The translations under genes were made by a program, and so were the position numbers. Source: Daphnia pulex (taxonomy: Eukaryota; Arthropoda; Branchiopoda; Diplostraca; Daphniidae). From it: a stretch of 64,000 nt of DNA. The stretch's first letter is position 1; each line of letters opens with the position of its first letter. The DNA lies in assembly GCF_021134715.1 (NCBI RefSeq), contig NC_060026.1, positions 2,170,001 through 2,234,000 on the forward strand, in the 5' to 3' direction. Shown here piece after piece: positions 37,770 through 47,354 of this stretch. Below the pieces are notes generated by a model that saw only the letters and a list, made by a program, of their open reading frames with translations, searched no databases and was not told the origin of the DNA.

Positions 37770-38104
37770 TCTAGGACTTGAGTATATCTGAGAAAGTAAC
37801 GACCGTCACTTCAAATTTCGTTTTTATATTGAAGCTGGCTCCCCCTCACTACTTGATGGTAGCCAAAACTCGCGTCTCCAGAGACTTACGTGTAACAGAT
37901 AGATATTCAGTTGGGGGCGGAGCTAGTGACACAATCAGGGGAGAGATGAAAGAAAGGCGGGGCAAATAAAAGTTTACTGTTTGGCTACCAAGATTGCATT
38001 CTGAATCCGACATCAAGCGACTATATAAACCCCGATTTTTCATATTATATACATCACTCGTTCCTTGATTTTAGGAACCGCGTTTACTTACTCTACATCT
38101 CAAC
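37770..38104. promoter_or_regulatory. Divergent H2B/H2A promoter, left arm
   Basis: 335 bp with two outward-facing TATA boxes: minus-strand TATAAAAA at 37821-37828 for H2B and TATATAAA at 38022-38029 for H2A. This is the usual paired arrangement ensuring balanced H2A and H2B output. Mirrored at 54512-54846. Confidence 0.75.
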
Positions 38105-38485
38105 ATGTCTGGTCGTGGTAAAGGAGGCAAAGTAAAGGGAAAGTCAAAGACCCGTTCCAGCAGGGCCGGACTTCAATTCCCCGTCGGTCGTATCCACCGA
38201 ATGCTCCGCAAGGGCTCGTACGCTGAGCGCGTCGGTGCCGGCGCCCCCGTCTACTTGGCTGCCGTCATGGAGTACTTGGCCGCTGAGGTCCTCGAGTTGG
38301 CCGGTAACGCCGCCCGTGACAACAAGAAGACCCGTATCATCCCTCGTCACTTGCAATTGGCCATCCGCAACGACGAAGAGTTGAACAAACTTCTCTCCGG
38401 TGTTACAATTGCCCAGGGTGGTGTTTTGCCCAACATCCAGGCCGTTCTCTTGCCTAAGAAGACCGACAAGCCCGCCAAGGCTTAA
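38105..38485 (+). CDS. H2A: Histone H2A, left arm
   Basis: Intron-less 126-codon frame, [20 protein letters not shown] to KKTDKPAKA. The histone fold with [17 protein letters not shown], the acidic-patch residues ([29 protein letters not shown]) and the docking domain are intact. The C-terminus lacks an SQ motif, so this is canonical H2A and not H2A.X. The Met in RMLRKG replaces the more common Leu. Confidence 0.98.
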   Translation: MSGRGKGGKVKGKSKTRSSRAGLQFPVGRIHRMLRKGSYAERVGAGAPVYLAAVMEYLAAEVLELAGNAARDNKKTRIIPRHLQLAIRNDEELNKLLSGVTIAQGGVLPNIQAVLLPKKTDKPAKA

Positions 38486-38514
38486 ATATCCTGTTCCTCG
38501 TTTTTTAAACAATC

Positions 38515-38530
38515 GGCCCTTTTAAGGGCC
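38515..38530 (+). terminator. Histone 3' stem-loop of left H2A, variant loop
   Basis: GGCCCTTTTAAGGGCC: same stem as the other three genes but loop TTTA instead of TTTC. It lies about 30 nt after the stop. The same variant occurs in the right arm. Confidence 0.88.
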
Positions 38531-39218
38531 ACCAAACTAATTTGGAAAAAAGAAACTTGTTGATTGCTACATTTCAATCTGGTTCAACTTGTGCGAATTT
38601 CGTATAGTTGCAAGTGATTATTGAATTGGATTTGTTCAACCTAATTTTCTGTTTCTTTTGCTGGTGTTTGGTTTTTCCGACTGTGAAAGAACAACTTTCA
38701 AATTTTACAAGTCATTATTATTATTATCATAGCATAGATTTATCTATTATCGGGGTATCGAGACAGAGGGGCATTTTGTCTCAATAGTCCATACCCAAAA
38801 GAAAACTCATGTACTCTGGGATGAGTTTATGATCCACCTTGTTCAAATAATCAAATTCATCATGCAACCTTGAACCCTCCCCCTCAATTTTAGAGCTTCA
38901 AAATATTCAAAATGGCCGCCGCCTGGCGTATTGGTGATAGTGGGTAGTGTTGTGACAACGATCCCGATGATAATTCTTATTCTCAGGGATTTGGTAATCT
39001 ATTAATAGTTTTCGTGGTTAATAGCACTATTAAGAGAAGCTGACATCTGCTATTGCATTTTTACTATGGAACCTTTTGACGAAATGTAAATAAGAGTTAA
39101 CATCGATCATGCGATATTTTTTGTCTTCATTCCTAACGTTGGGTTGGATATATTTGATAGTTTTAATTGATAACACACTATTTAGATTCTTATTTCATTC
39201 TTTACTGAATATTTTCAG
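38531..39218. other. Spacer between H2A and the kinase pseudogene, left arm
   Basis: About 690 bp, AT-rich, with AAAATGGCCGCC near 38910, resembling the start region of a housekeeping gene, probably the old promoter area of the kinase pseudogene. No intact gene. Mirrored at 53398-54085. Confidence 0.4.
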
Positions 39219-41030
39219 ATAATATCTTCAGCTGAAGGCTTCATGTGATCTGCGTGCTTGTGACAGCGATAAAATGGTCCAATTCAAGCTGTCTTCCAAA
39301 ACCATGGAAATACTGTTTGCAAGGTAGTTGTATTTTGACTAATATTTCTTTTTACTCCTGTGATATTTAAGACAGCATAGTGAAATTTGGTAAAAAATCT
39401 TTCTGAAAATCATGCTTTTCCACTCGTTGCTGGATGGATTGTTTTGGGGTTTGTTCCCATGTCTAAAGACAAATCTTAGCCCACACCTCACCAAGAGGAT
39501 AGCATGGTTGCTCCTCCCTATCTGTTTGTAAAACACTAGTGGTCTATCAGTTGCTCCTTGTAGAGTAATTAAAACTCGTTTGTTATATTTGCATAGCAAA
39601 CCTTATTATGGTCAAGATGTGGTGCCCATACAGATTTAACTATTTGGAAAGCCAGCTTCCTTTTTCATTCACTTAATAGTCTTATTTCCGTAATGTACTC
39701 TCTTGAGCAAATGAAACCGTGAATGAACTGGAATTTTCACTTGGTGAACATTTTGGTATTCTTTTTACATTTTTAACTGCCTAGTTTTGAACCTATCCTA
39801 TAATGATAATTTCACTTGAGCGCTAAATGGATAAAAACATGATTCCTTCTTAATTTTGTAAATATTCCATTCATTTCTTGTTTACTGTTCTTGGCACATA
39901 GTTCTGTTATGTTTCATAACATTTAATTTTTCTTTTAGAACGCCAATATGTTCCATCGGGATATTCGGCCACATCATCAACAACCACAGGCTATTCAAAA
40001 TATCTATGCATCACCTATTTATGTGCCAGTTCCCGATTCACTACCTTCACAAATCAATCAACCGCAGCCAGTGGAACGTTAGGATTCAAAAGAAGAGTTT
40101 CTCAGTTGGAAGATCTATAGTGGATGCTGGAACTACAGAAGAAGATTCAGGAATTGGAGTTTAGTTTGGAGGAAGCCAAAGCCAAACAGGCTGTTCCTCC
40201 CAGTGGAATTAAGAGCCAGCAGAGCGTCAACGACAAATCGATATCTGCAGCTATTTTTCACTGGAGCAAGAAACCAAATTTTGTGTGTTCCTGAAATTCT
40301 GAATGAAATCGATCTTCTGCAAGTCCGATTGAGCAATGTGATCGCCTCAACCGGAGCTGTCGTTGTCAACCGTCGTCGCATTGGAAAGATAACCGACAAC
40401 TATCATGAGCCGATTGGGCGTGGAAAATTCGGTCAAGTCTTCAAAGGAACTTGGCATGGATGTCAAGCAGCCGTCAAAGAAATCCGCTCTCCTCGGCGTT
40501 GCAGCACAGTCGTCGAGGCTCGATCGTTCGCCAAGATGATTCAACGAGAGGTTGAAGCCCTTTCAGCTGTCCAGCACCGCAATATTATTGGACTGCTCGG
40601 TCTTTGCATGGATAACGAATCGAGTGATGGTGAAGCATCGATTAGAGTCTCGCTCATCTTTGAATTCACCAACGGAGGGACTCTTTTCGACTGACTTTTC
40701 GGCGGCCTAGCAAAAAATAGCAAATTCAAATTAGACGTGAATCAAATGATGCTGACCGCTCGCCATCTCACCGCGAGACTCTCCATCTACTGCATTCCAC
40801 TCAGCAGAAGCCGGGCGGTTCAGTTATGGTCCACCGTGACGTGAAATCCGCCAATGTTTTACTGCAACGGGATGACGAAGGAAGAGTCGTGCGAGCTGTT
40901 TTGGACGATTTAACGTCTTCATTTGGATCTTAACGAAAGTGGCTCCCGCTCTGGCCTAGCAGCCAGTTTCATGACAGCCGTGGTAGGTACCCACGGCTAT
41001 GTCGATCCTTTGTGTGCGGAGGTACTGTAT
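39219..41030 (+). pseudogene. Protein-kinase pseudogene (coiled-coil, TKL-like), left arm
   Basis: A spliced gene that no longer encodes a kinase. Exon 39219-39323 is bounded by TTTTCAG and GTAGTT; the next exon starts at 39939 after TCTTTTAG. Recognisable pieces in shifting frames: a Gln/Pro-rich region from 39949; a coiled-coil-like stretch near 40090-40190 interrupted by a stop; the glycine loop GRGKFGQVF with AVKEI (about 40418-40482); HRNIIGLLGLC; EFTNGGTLFD followed by TGA at 40692; the catalytic loop HRDVKSANVLL near 40833; and the activation-segment end VGTHGYVDP near 40990. Several frame changes and stops separate them. The HRDVKSAN loop and GTHGYVDP suggest the tyrosine-kinase-like group (IRAK/Pelle-like). 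Both palindrome arms share the lesions, so the gene died before duplication. Confidence 0.75.
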
Positions 41031-41132
41031 ATTTTCAACATGTTCCAACTGATGCAGTGTTTATTAATTATTTTTTCAATTACCATTGTAGCGTTTAACC
41101 TGCAGACGGGTCGGCCAGTTTGCATGTCCTTC

Positions 41133-41670
41133 ACGCTTGAAGGTCGCGGGGAATATTACGTTAAACTGTCAATGCGGTGGTGTAGAGGTTGGGTGAGAAT
41201 TGGACGTGTTGCATCATTATCAAGCAGGTATTCAATAGCCGCAAGGCTCAGCCATTTGGTATTCATTTTGATATTGCTTGTTGTAGACCCTTCCCCAGCA
41301 ACGTCAACCTGTAGAAGGAAAGGCAAGTTTGCATTTTCTTTACGCTCGAAGGTCACCGAGATCTTAAAGTAAAACGTGTCATGCGACGGCGAAGAGGTTG
41401 GGTGAGGACGACACGTGTTGCATCATTATCAAGCAGGCATTCAATAGCCGCAAGGCTCAGCCATTTGGTATTCATTTTGATATTGGTTGTTGTAGACCCT
41501 TCCCCAGCAACGTCAACCTAAAGAAGGAAAGGCAAGTTTCCATTTTCTTCAATTTCGAAGGTCACGGAGATACCATTACGTTAAACTTGTCATGTGGAGT
41601 TAGAGGTTGGGTGAGAACGGGAAGTGTTGCACCATTATCAAGCAGGTACAATAGCCGCAAGGCTTAAGAG
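41133..41670 (+). repeat. 210-bp tandem repeat upstream of the tyrosine-rich genes, left arm
   Basis: About two and a half copies of a unit starting CTTGAAGGTC.C and containing GTTGGGTGAGAA, TGTTGCATCATTATCAAGCAGG, CAATAGCCGCAAGGCTCAGCC and CCTTCCCCAGCAACGTCAACCT. A partial copy lies at 43258-43375, again just before a TATA box, which suggests an ancestral upstream region of the tyrosine-rich gene family. Confidence 0.7.
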
Positions 41671-41692
41671 GTTAGGGGTAGAAAAAAAATCG

Positions 41693-41770
41693 TATAAAAG
41701 GAGAGAGAAAAGGCGTTTGAAATCAGTTGAGTGAGAATCTCCGACCCGGCAACTGCTGTGTCCTATTCGT
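41693..41770 (+). promoter_or_regulatory. TATA box and initiator module of a tyrosine-rich gene, left arm
   Basis: TATAAAAG at 41693-41700, then ATCAGTTGAGTGAG (TCAGT-type initiator) and the shared leader ATCTCCGACCCGGCAAC. The leader recurs before each tyrosine-rich copy (near 41965, 43445 and, as TCTCCTACCCGGCAGC, 44242). The TATA recurs at 43402-43409. Confidence 0.65.
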
Positions 41771-42044
41771 CACTAAATGCATTTTTCATTTTAAAATCAT
41801 TACGCAATAAGTAAATATCCTTTTAACTATTTGTGCCGATTTTTATTGTTTTTTTTTCTTTTCAATTGTTAATATGCCATTTATTGAATATATTTAATAT
41901 TCAAATTGTTTATTGTCTGTCGTATTAAAGGAAAAAAAAAAGGCCAAAGAAATCAGTCGAGTGATCATCTCCGACACTGCAATAGCAACTGCAGTGCACT
42001 ATTGATCATCAATTGATTCTTCACTGTGTAATCAGTTCGTAATC

Positions 42045-42840
42045 ATGGGTAAATATTCATTTTTATTTTGAGTCATGAAACAATTCTATGTCATTCCTAG
42101 TTGATATGATGAGCTATAATTGAAATTAATTTTTAAATTGTTTATTGTACAGTTAATTATGGCGTTGTGCTGCTGTTGGGTCGACCACGAGTGTACCGAT
42201 GTCTCCTGGATACGGTGGCCCCGAGTTACTTCACCAAAGCGCCTGAGTACTACACTGAGGCTCCCAAGTACTACACCATCAAAGCCCCAGAGTATTACAC
42301 TGCAATCTACGCTGCCCCAGCTTACACCACCAAGGGACCGGAGTACTGCACCACAACCTACGCTGCCCCAGTTCACTACGCCGCCCTGAGCTACACAACC
42401 ACATCTGAGGCAGCCGTCATTACTGCACAGCGGCTGCTTCTTAGTAACAACCTACGTTACACCTAGATGCTACACCGAAGCCCCCAAGTACTGCACCGGC
42501 AAGGCCGAATATTACATAACCACGTTTGCTGCCCCAGCTACCCTGCTACACCGAGAAACCCAAGTATTTCTCTGCTCCAAGCAACTATCGAACAGAGGCT
42601 CCTGTTGACTACACCACCCATGCCCCGGGGTTTACAGTACAACCTACGCTGCCCCATCTACACCATCAAGGCTCCAAAGTACTACGCAACCGAGGCACCC
42701 GAGCTACTACTTAGGCTGCTCCGACTTTCTGCACCGAAGCTGCGAAATATTCCACTGCCCCGAGTTACTACACCATCAAGGCTGTTACAATGTTACATCA
42801 CAACCTACGCTTCTCCAGTTTACTATATAATGGTGAAGCC
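42045..42840 (+). pseudogene. Tyrosine-rich repeat protein gene, decayed copy 1, left arm
   Basis: A tiny first exon ATGG (42045-42048) is followed by GTAAAT. Exon 2 starts at 42153 after TTGTACAG and reads MVNYGVVLLLG, a remnant of a signal peptide, then repeats of the type PEYYTEAPKYYTIKAPEYYT and TYAAPAYTTKGPEY. A TAG at 42464-42466 ends the 105-codon frame. The repeat text (YTEAPKY, NYRTEAPVDYTT, YTIKAPKYYATEAPE) continues to about 42840 in other frames, so the gene has been shifted several times. The truncated product could still be made; I treat it as a pseudogene. Intact relatives are probably secreted structural (cuticle- or coat-like) proteins; function unknown. Confidence 0.6.
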
Positions 42841-42920
42841 AGAAATGGAAACAGGTATGGGCCCAACGGGTCTTGCTTTATTCCTCTTGTGTCTCTTCTA
42901 CAAGATTAACGTCTGGAATA

Positions 42921-42951
<31 letters not shown>

Positions 42952-43487
42952 GAAGTAGTCAGGGTAGAGACAATATTTTGATAAAGGGATAAAAGTGCTT
43001 TTGACTTATTTTAAAGAAGTTCTACATAACACGTGGGGTTTTGTGTTGAGATTTGTTGGTATAGTTAAATGTGTGCGGCTCATGAGTTGCCAGGCTGAAG
43101 CTTATTTTCTGCTAGAAATCACTTGAATAGAATAACCAATGAAGCGTTGTTGACACTTAACTTGCATCTGACCGTGTGGAAGGCCTTTTTATTTTTTTCA
43201 TGTTACTTCATTTTTTCAATCATTCTCATTACATTTCTCCAATGTCAATTGCTAATTTGAAGGTGACGGAGATTATTCCGTAAAATGTGCCATGTAGTGG
43301 TGTAGAGGTTGGGCAAGAACGGGACGTGTTTCATCATTATCAAAAATGTAGAATTGCTGAAAGGCTTGAGTTGAGAGGTAAATCGGGGTTAGAAAAAGTC
43401 GTATAAAAGGAGATAAGGAAGGTGATAGAGATTAGTCTAGTGAGCATCTCCGACCCGGCAACAACTGCTTTCTTCCAATTCTCAATC
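42841..43487. other. Spacer between tyrosine-rich copies, left arm
   Basis: Contains a run of 27 T at 42921-42947, a partial copy of the upstream repeat at 43258-43375 and TATAAAAG at 43402-43409. No other gene seen. Mirrored at 49128-49775. Confidence 0.5.
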
Positions 43488-43980
43488 ATGGATAATTCGT
43501 TTATTTTACATGGAGTTTTGTATAATAGACTTTCTTACATTTGTTCATTTGTCACTAATAGTTAATTATTTTAATGTTCACATCCAGTTAATTTATAGTC
43601 TAGTGCTGTTGTTTGGTGTATCGTTGACGGTCGAGTCGTCCACTGGTGTACCGGTGCTCCTGGGTGTGGCAGATACCAAACCGCAATGCTACCGTCTTAC
43701 TACACAACAAACATACGCAACCAGTTACTACACCTAAAAGGCCGTATGTTACACAAGGACGTATGCTACACCAGTTTACTACACCGAGGAATTCAAGTAT
43801 TACTCTTCCCCGAACAAATACCAAACAGAGGCTCCTGTTTACTACACTACCATCGCCCTCGAGTGTTACACTAAAACCTACGTTGCCCCCAACTACTACA
43901 CTGTGGCTCCGAAGTGCTACACATCAATGCACAACCAATTCGCAATTGGTAAATCTGCTGTTTTACATAATTTGAATTAT
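43488..43980 (+). pseudogene. Tyrosine-rich repeat protein gene, decayed copy 2, left arm
   Basis: Follows its own TATA box and the ATCTCCGACCCGGCAAC leader. The ATGG first exon at 43488 is present, but the donor GT has become AT. The second exon (after CACATCCAG, from about 43588) encodes a hydrophobic LVLLFGVSLTVESS signal-like segment and tyrosine-rich text, interrupted in frame by TAA at 43735-43737. The same frame then continues KAVCYTRTYATPVYYTEEF and on to SMHNQFAIG. Donor loss and stop are identical in the mirror copy. Confidence 0.6.
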
Positions 43981-44040
43981 TCCATATGTTCTCTAATTGT
44001 TAATTAATAACTGAAAATGTTTATTTTATTCGTTTACAGT

Positions 44041-44285
44041 TTATTTTTACGTCGTGCTGCTGTTGGTTGTTCTATCGTTGCTAACGTGTTGACCACTGTA
44101 CCGAACTCCACCGACTTTGGTTATTAACGACAAGAGATGTATGTCAATAGGTGCAATAGCCGTAAAGTTTAAAATGTGAAACAGGAAAAGAAAAAATCGG
44201 AAAAGAAGAGAGAAAAGGCGATTTATCAATTGAATGAGCATCTCCTACCCGGCAGCAATTGCATTCTTCCAATACTCAATCAAAG
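44041..44285 (+). pseudogene. Tyrosine-rich copy 3: signal-peptide remnant and leader, left arm
   Basis: At 44041-44094 a stretch reading YVVLLLVVLSLLTC-like then TGA matches the signal-peptide exon of the family. At 44150-44285 the family's upstream and leader sequence reappears (CAATAGCCGTAAAG; GAATGAGCATCTCCTACCCGGC) and runs directly into the minisatellite. The expected ATGG exon has become AAAGG, so the copy is dead. Confidence 0.5.
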
Positions 44286-44477
44286 GAGTACTACACCACC
44301 AAGGCAGCGGAGTACTACACCACCAAGGCAGCGGAGTACTACACCACCAAGGCAGCGGAGTACTACACCACCAAGGCAGCGGAGTACTACACCACCAAGG
44401 CAGCGGAGTACTACACCACCAAGGCAGCGGAGTACTACACCACCAGAGCAGCGGAGTACTACACCACTAAGGCAGCG
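44286..44477 (+). repeat. 24-bp minisatellite encoding EYYTTKAA x8, left arm
   Basis: Eight perfect or near-perfect 24-bp units (GAGTACTACACCACCAAGGC + AGCG). The unit is a multiple of three and has no stop in any forward frame, so three overlapping ORFs run through it, reading EYYTTKAA, STTPPRQR and GVLHHQGS. The seventh unit has Arg instead of Lys and the eighth a synonymous change. It ends EYPGC then TGA. It derives from the tyrosine-rich family, but no start codon in the tyrosine frame is seen. Confidence 0.85.
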
Positions 44478-44843
44478 GAGTACCCAGGCTGCTGAATTGT
44501 GAATTGTTTGTTTTATGTTTTAGAGGTGACTACTGCCTTATTCATACGGACATGTTCTTGTGGTTCGACGATGATATTTCAAGGATTAGTTACGAAAGAC
44601 ACTTGTAACTGTAGATTTTATCAAATCTTATAAGTAATGGGGAAGTGGGTGACCTTTGTAAAAATGAAAGACTTTGAAGTTGAGAGAAATATATTGATAC
44701 AATTCATAAACAAAACTTGGTATAAATTAGAAACAATGAACAAAAACTTATAAAAAGAATTGTGTTATATTGTCCCACCTCCTCCCACAATTCCTCCACA
44801 TTTTACAGTCACATACAAACATACACATATACATACACTTAAG

Positions 44844-45119
44844 TTAACCCATTGGCTGCCACGCCATACAACCCGTAGGTTGCTCTCTACTAATCTAAGC
44901 GCCACGTCTGAAGGATCCATGACCAAGTAGGACTTGCCATTGCTGACAAGTCCGTGCTGAAAAGGGGGAACTATGGTGCATTGCCTGAAACAGGCGCCTT
45001 GCGGCAAATTTTGGGCTTGGCGACTCTCCGACCCCGCGGCTTGTAAACCACGAGACCGAACAGCGCGGCCCGTGCTAAGGAGCTAGGGGAAAACAAAGGC
45101 GTGGCAGACAACGGGTTAA
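44844..45119. mobile_element. piggyBac-type MITE with TTAA target duplication
   Basis: A 268-bp element (44848-45115) flanked on both sides by TTAA (44844-44847 and 45116-45119). The terminal repeats CCCATTGGCTGCCACGCC and GGCGTGGCAGACAACGGG are inverted over 18 bp with two mismatches. TTAA duplication and termini starting CCC are the hallmarks of the piggyBac superfamily. The interior has no transposase frame, so it is non-autonomous. Confidence 0.75.
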
Positions 45120-45143
45120 CTAACACTAACACAAACATATTAC

Positions 45144-45228
45144 CAACAACAAATGATGATCCACGCTGACATTTTGGAGATACCGGCGACGTTTTAGTGT
45201 CCATCTTCTCGACGTTTCCTCTCATTAC
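45144..45228 (-). pseudogene. Exon-like block, possible continuation of the orphan exon
   Basis: On the minus strand, TTCTATTCAG precedes an open 85-nt block (VMRGNVEKMDTKTSPVSPKC...) followed by GTAATA. It begins in phase 0, which fits the phase-0 end of the block at 46059-46314. The following part of any gene is absent or destroyed. Unrecognised; speculative. Confidence 0.25.
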
Positions 45229-45400
45229 CTGAATAGAATAAAGAGAAAACAATTCTTTATTAAGTGACATGCCAATTAAAGTAACATAATAGTCACATAA
45301 TACATATTAGGCTCATTGTTCTGGTGTTTTTGCTCAAAACTTTAAAGGCGCGCTTTAAATTGCTTAAAATCTACCTAACAATATTGAGAACTGTTCACAG

Positions 45401-45789
45401 AACAAAGCTCACATGCTAGTCTTCAAAAAAAAATTCCGGAAGTAGACCGGAAGTAACCACAGCGCCTCAACCATTGAGCTGTCGTCAAATTAAACCACAT
45501 ATTCGTGATCTCCATGAAATTTGGGGTCGATTAGATGTGATTTAAACGAAATCCAAAATTTGGCCAAAATCGAGAATTTTCCTGAACTATAGTTCAGGAA
45601 AATTTTCGAAACCGGAAGTACGCGTACGTAAAAAAGATAACATGAACTTTACCACAAATTCGACGAGGATTACGAATATGTGGTTCTTTTGCTCCTCGAA
45701 TGAATATTTTCTGAACTACTGACTGAAATGAGCAAACCGGAAGTAAAAAAAAAGAGCAATTATCGAAAATTTTACAAGTGAGCTTTGTT
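45401..45789. mobile_element. TIR element with a palindromic core
   Basis: Perfect 12-bp terminal inverted repeats, AACAAAGCTCAC (45401-45412) and GTGAGCTTTGTT (45778-45789). Inside are four copies of CCGGAAGT (near 45437, 45449, 45611 and 45738) and a perfect 30-bp palindrome at 45575-45604. No coding capacity. A clear target-site duplication was not found, so the superfamily is unknown. Confidence 0.5.
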
Positions 45790-46058
45790 GCAGGAATAGT
45801 AATCGTTAGTTATTACTCAATATTTCAACAAAATAACTGCCAATAAATGTTTAAATAGACGTGCAAAGTAACTGAAACTGACTGTTATGACAGCTGCAAA
45901 TTATCAAAAGCCATCTAGCGTTAGAAAAAAGAAACGTCCAAGTAAAACTTCGTTGGCGCGTAAGAAGGGCCTGATTTTGAAAACTATTACACAGACAGAG
46001 TCTAACGCAACTAGACTATTAGTAGATAACCTACGCAAATAAGTCAATTGTTGGGTAC

Positions 46059-46314
46059 CTGGGCATAATCCCTTGGTGAGTGACTGCAGGTGCGTAACAG
46101 CGGACGGAAGCGATCACTGAAGTGGTCCAGAAACTCGCCAGTGAAGTAAATCAAATTGTGTTTAGAAGCAGTGAAGTTAGATGAGCGTGCGTCGCGAAGA
46201 TAAGGATGGAAATGAACGTTGATGGAAGTCCCTCTTCCGTCATGGACAAAGGTCAGCATTGGCACAAGAATCTCCGTGCCAGGACCACACGATTCCATAA
46301 AGAAACTGTGTGCT
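46059..46314 (-). pseudogene. Orphan coding-like exon in the palindrome spacer
   Basis: On the minus strand TTTTATTTTACAG precedes 256 nt of open frame with strongly protein-like composition (HSFFMESCGPGTEILVPML..., then INVHFHPYLRDARSSN, LIYFTGEFLDHFSDRFRPLL), ending CAG before GTACCC. It therefore looks like a genuine internal exon. I do not recognise the family. No convincing partner exon upstream; a small downstream candidate lies at 45144-45228. Probably a fragment of a gene broken when the palindrome formed. Confidence 0.4.
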
Positions 46315-46492
46315 CTGTAAAATAAAACGTTTTACATTAATAAAATTACAACAAAGAATAAAGCATATCAATCTTTACCATTTCTAAGAAGCACACTTCA
46401 ATTTTCATGATGAAAAAACCGTAAAAATGGAAATCACAGGAACAAACAGTCTTACTCCTCATGTTGAGATATATTTCCTGATGCTAAAGAAA

Positions 46493-47337
46493 GTGTCATA
46501 ATGTGTTACAGTAGCATGGTGATAGGTGGTATTGATGCTCACCTATCATATGGGTGATGAATTTAGTAAGGCGTCAACCAGAACTGGAACATGTATGCAT
46601 ACACACGGCATTATTCACATCAGACTCTTCAAGTCACTGAAACTCTAAGTAGAAATGGGACAAGGATATTCTCTACTTTATTTACAAATTTACCAGTGAA
46701 AAATAAAACTCTACCTATCTCTCAGCTGGGATGCCTTCTAAACAGAAGTAGAAACAGCCATCACAGCAAACATGATGTTCCAGGTGGGAATGGGTAAATA
46801 CCTTAACTCGGCAGATTTGTATTCAACTATATGTGAGCTTCAAACATGCTGCAAACATGAGTTTTAGGTTTTGACAGCTAAAATTGCGAGATTCAGAAAA
46901 GTCCTATGGTTCATGAACAAGAATACCTGTTACATGAAAATCTGAATTGTAATGGACTGTTACTGTTAGTAGTAATGGGAAAATACCTTAACTCGGCATA
47001 TTTGTATTCCACTATATGTGAGCTTCAATTATGAGTTTTAGGTTTGGACAGCATTATGGGTCTATTGGATGGAAATTGACTGAGCGCTAAGTCAACTTGT
47101 TGGAATGAATGACAGTATGCATCTAAAATTTGAAGAAATAAGTTGGTACAGTATAAAAATAAGAAAATTAGGTCAAGATAAACCTTCATAAGATATGAAG
47201 TTAATTTCGGTACTTGAAATCACAGGAATATAAGTATAAATTAGCAATCATCCAACCAACTATTTCGCCCAACTTCGTTTCACGATGTAACAACAACAAA
47301 GGCGACACTAGCGAAATCTGGTAATAAGTTTTGAATC
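46493..47337 (+). repeat. Nested inverted repeat, left half
   Basis: Reads outward from the centre near 47346 and matches 47355-48000 as reverse complement: near the centre CTGGTAATAAGTTTTGAATC, then the segment with GTCTATTGGATGGAAATTGACTGA, then CCTTAACTCGGCA.ATTTGTATTC, and finally TACAGTAGCATGGTGATAGGTGG. It also holds an internal direct duplication (near 46795 and 46977) absent from the other half. Visible divergence is much greater than between the histone arms. Confidence 0.8.
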
Positions 47338-47354
47338 CTAAAGCGACAACTTAA

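Noticed and set aside
39339-39599. 86-codon minus-strand frame in the left arm (mirror 53017-53277)
   Set aside because: It lies in the intron of the kinase pseudogene, has no domain signature, and its presence in both arms is explained by the palindrome rather than by selection.
42086-42376. Minus-strand frames across the tyrosine-rich copies (also 43600-43824 and mirror copies)
   Set aside because: They use the complement of the TACTACACC repeats and lack start context; the sense strand has the promoter and the signal-peptide exon.
44286-44477. CRISPR-like array at the minisatellite
   Set aside because: The 24-bp units are contiguous with no unique spacers, and the genome is eukaryotic.
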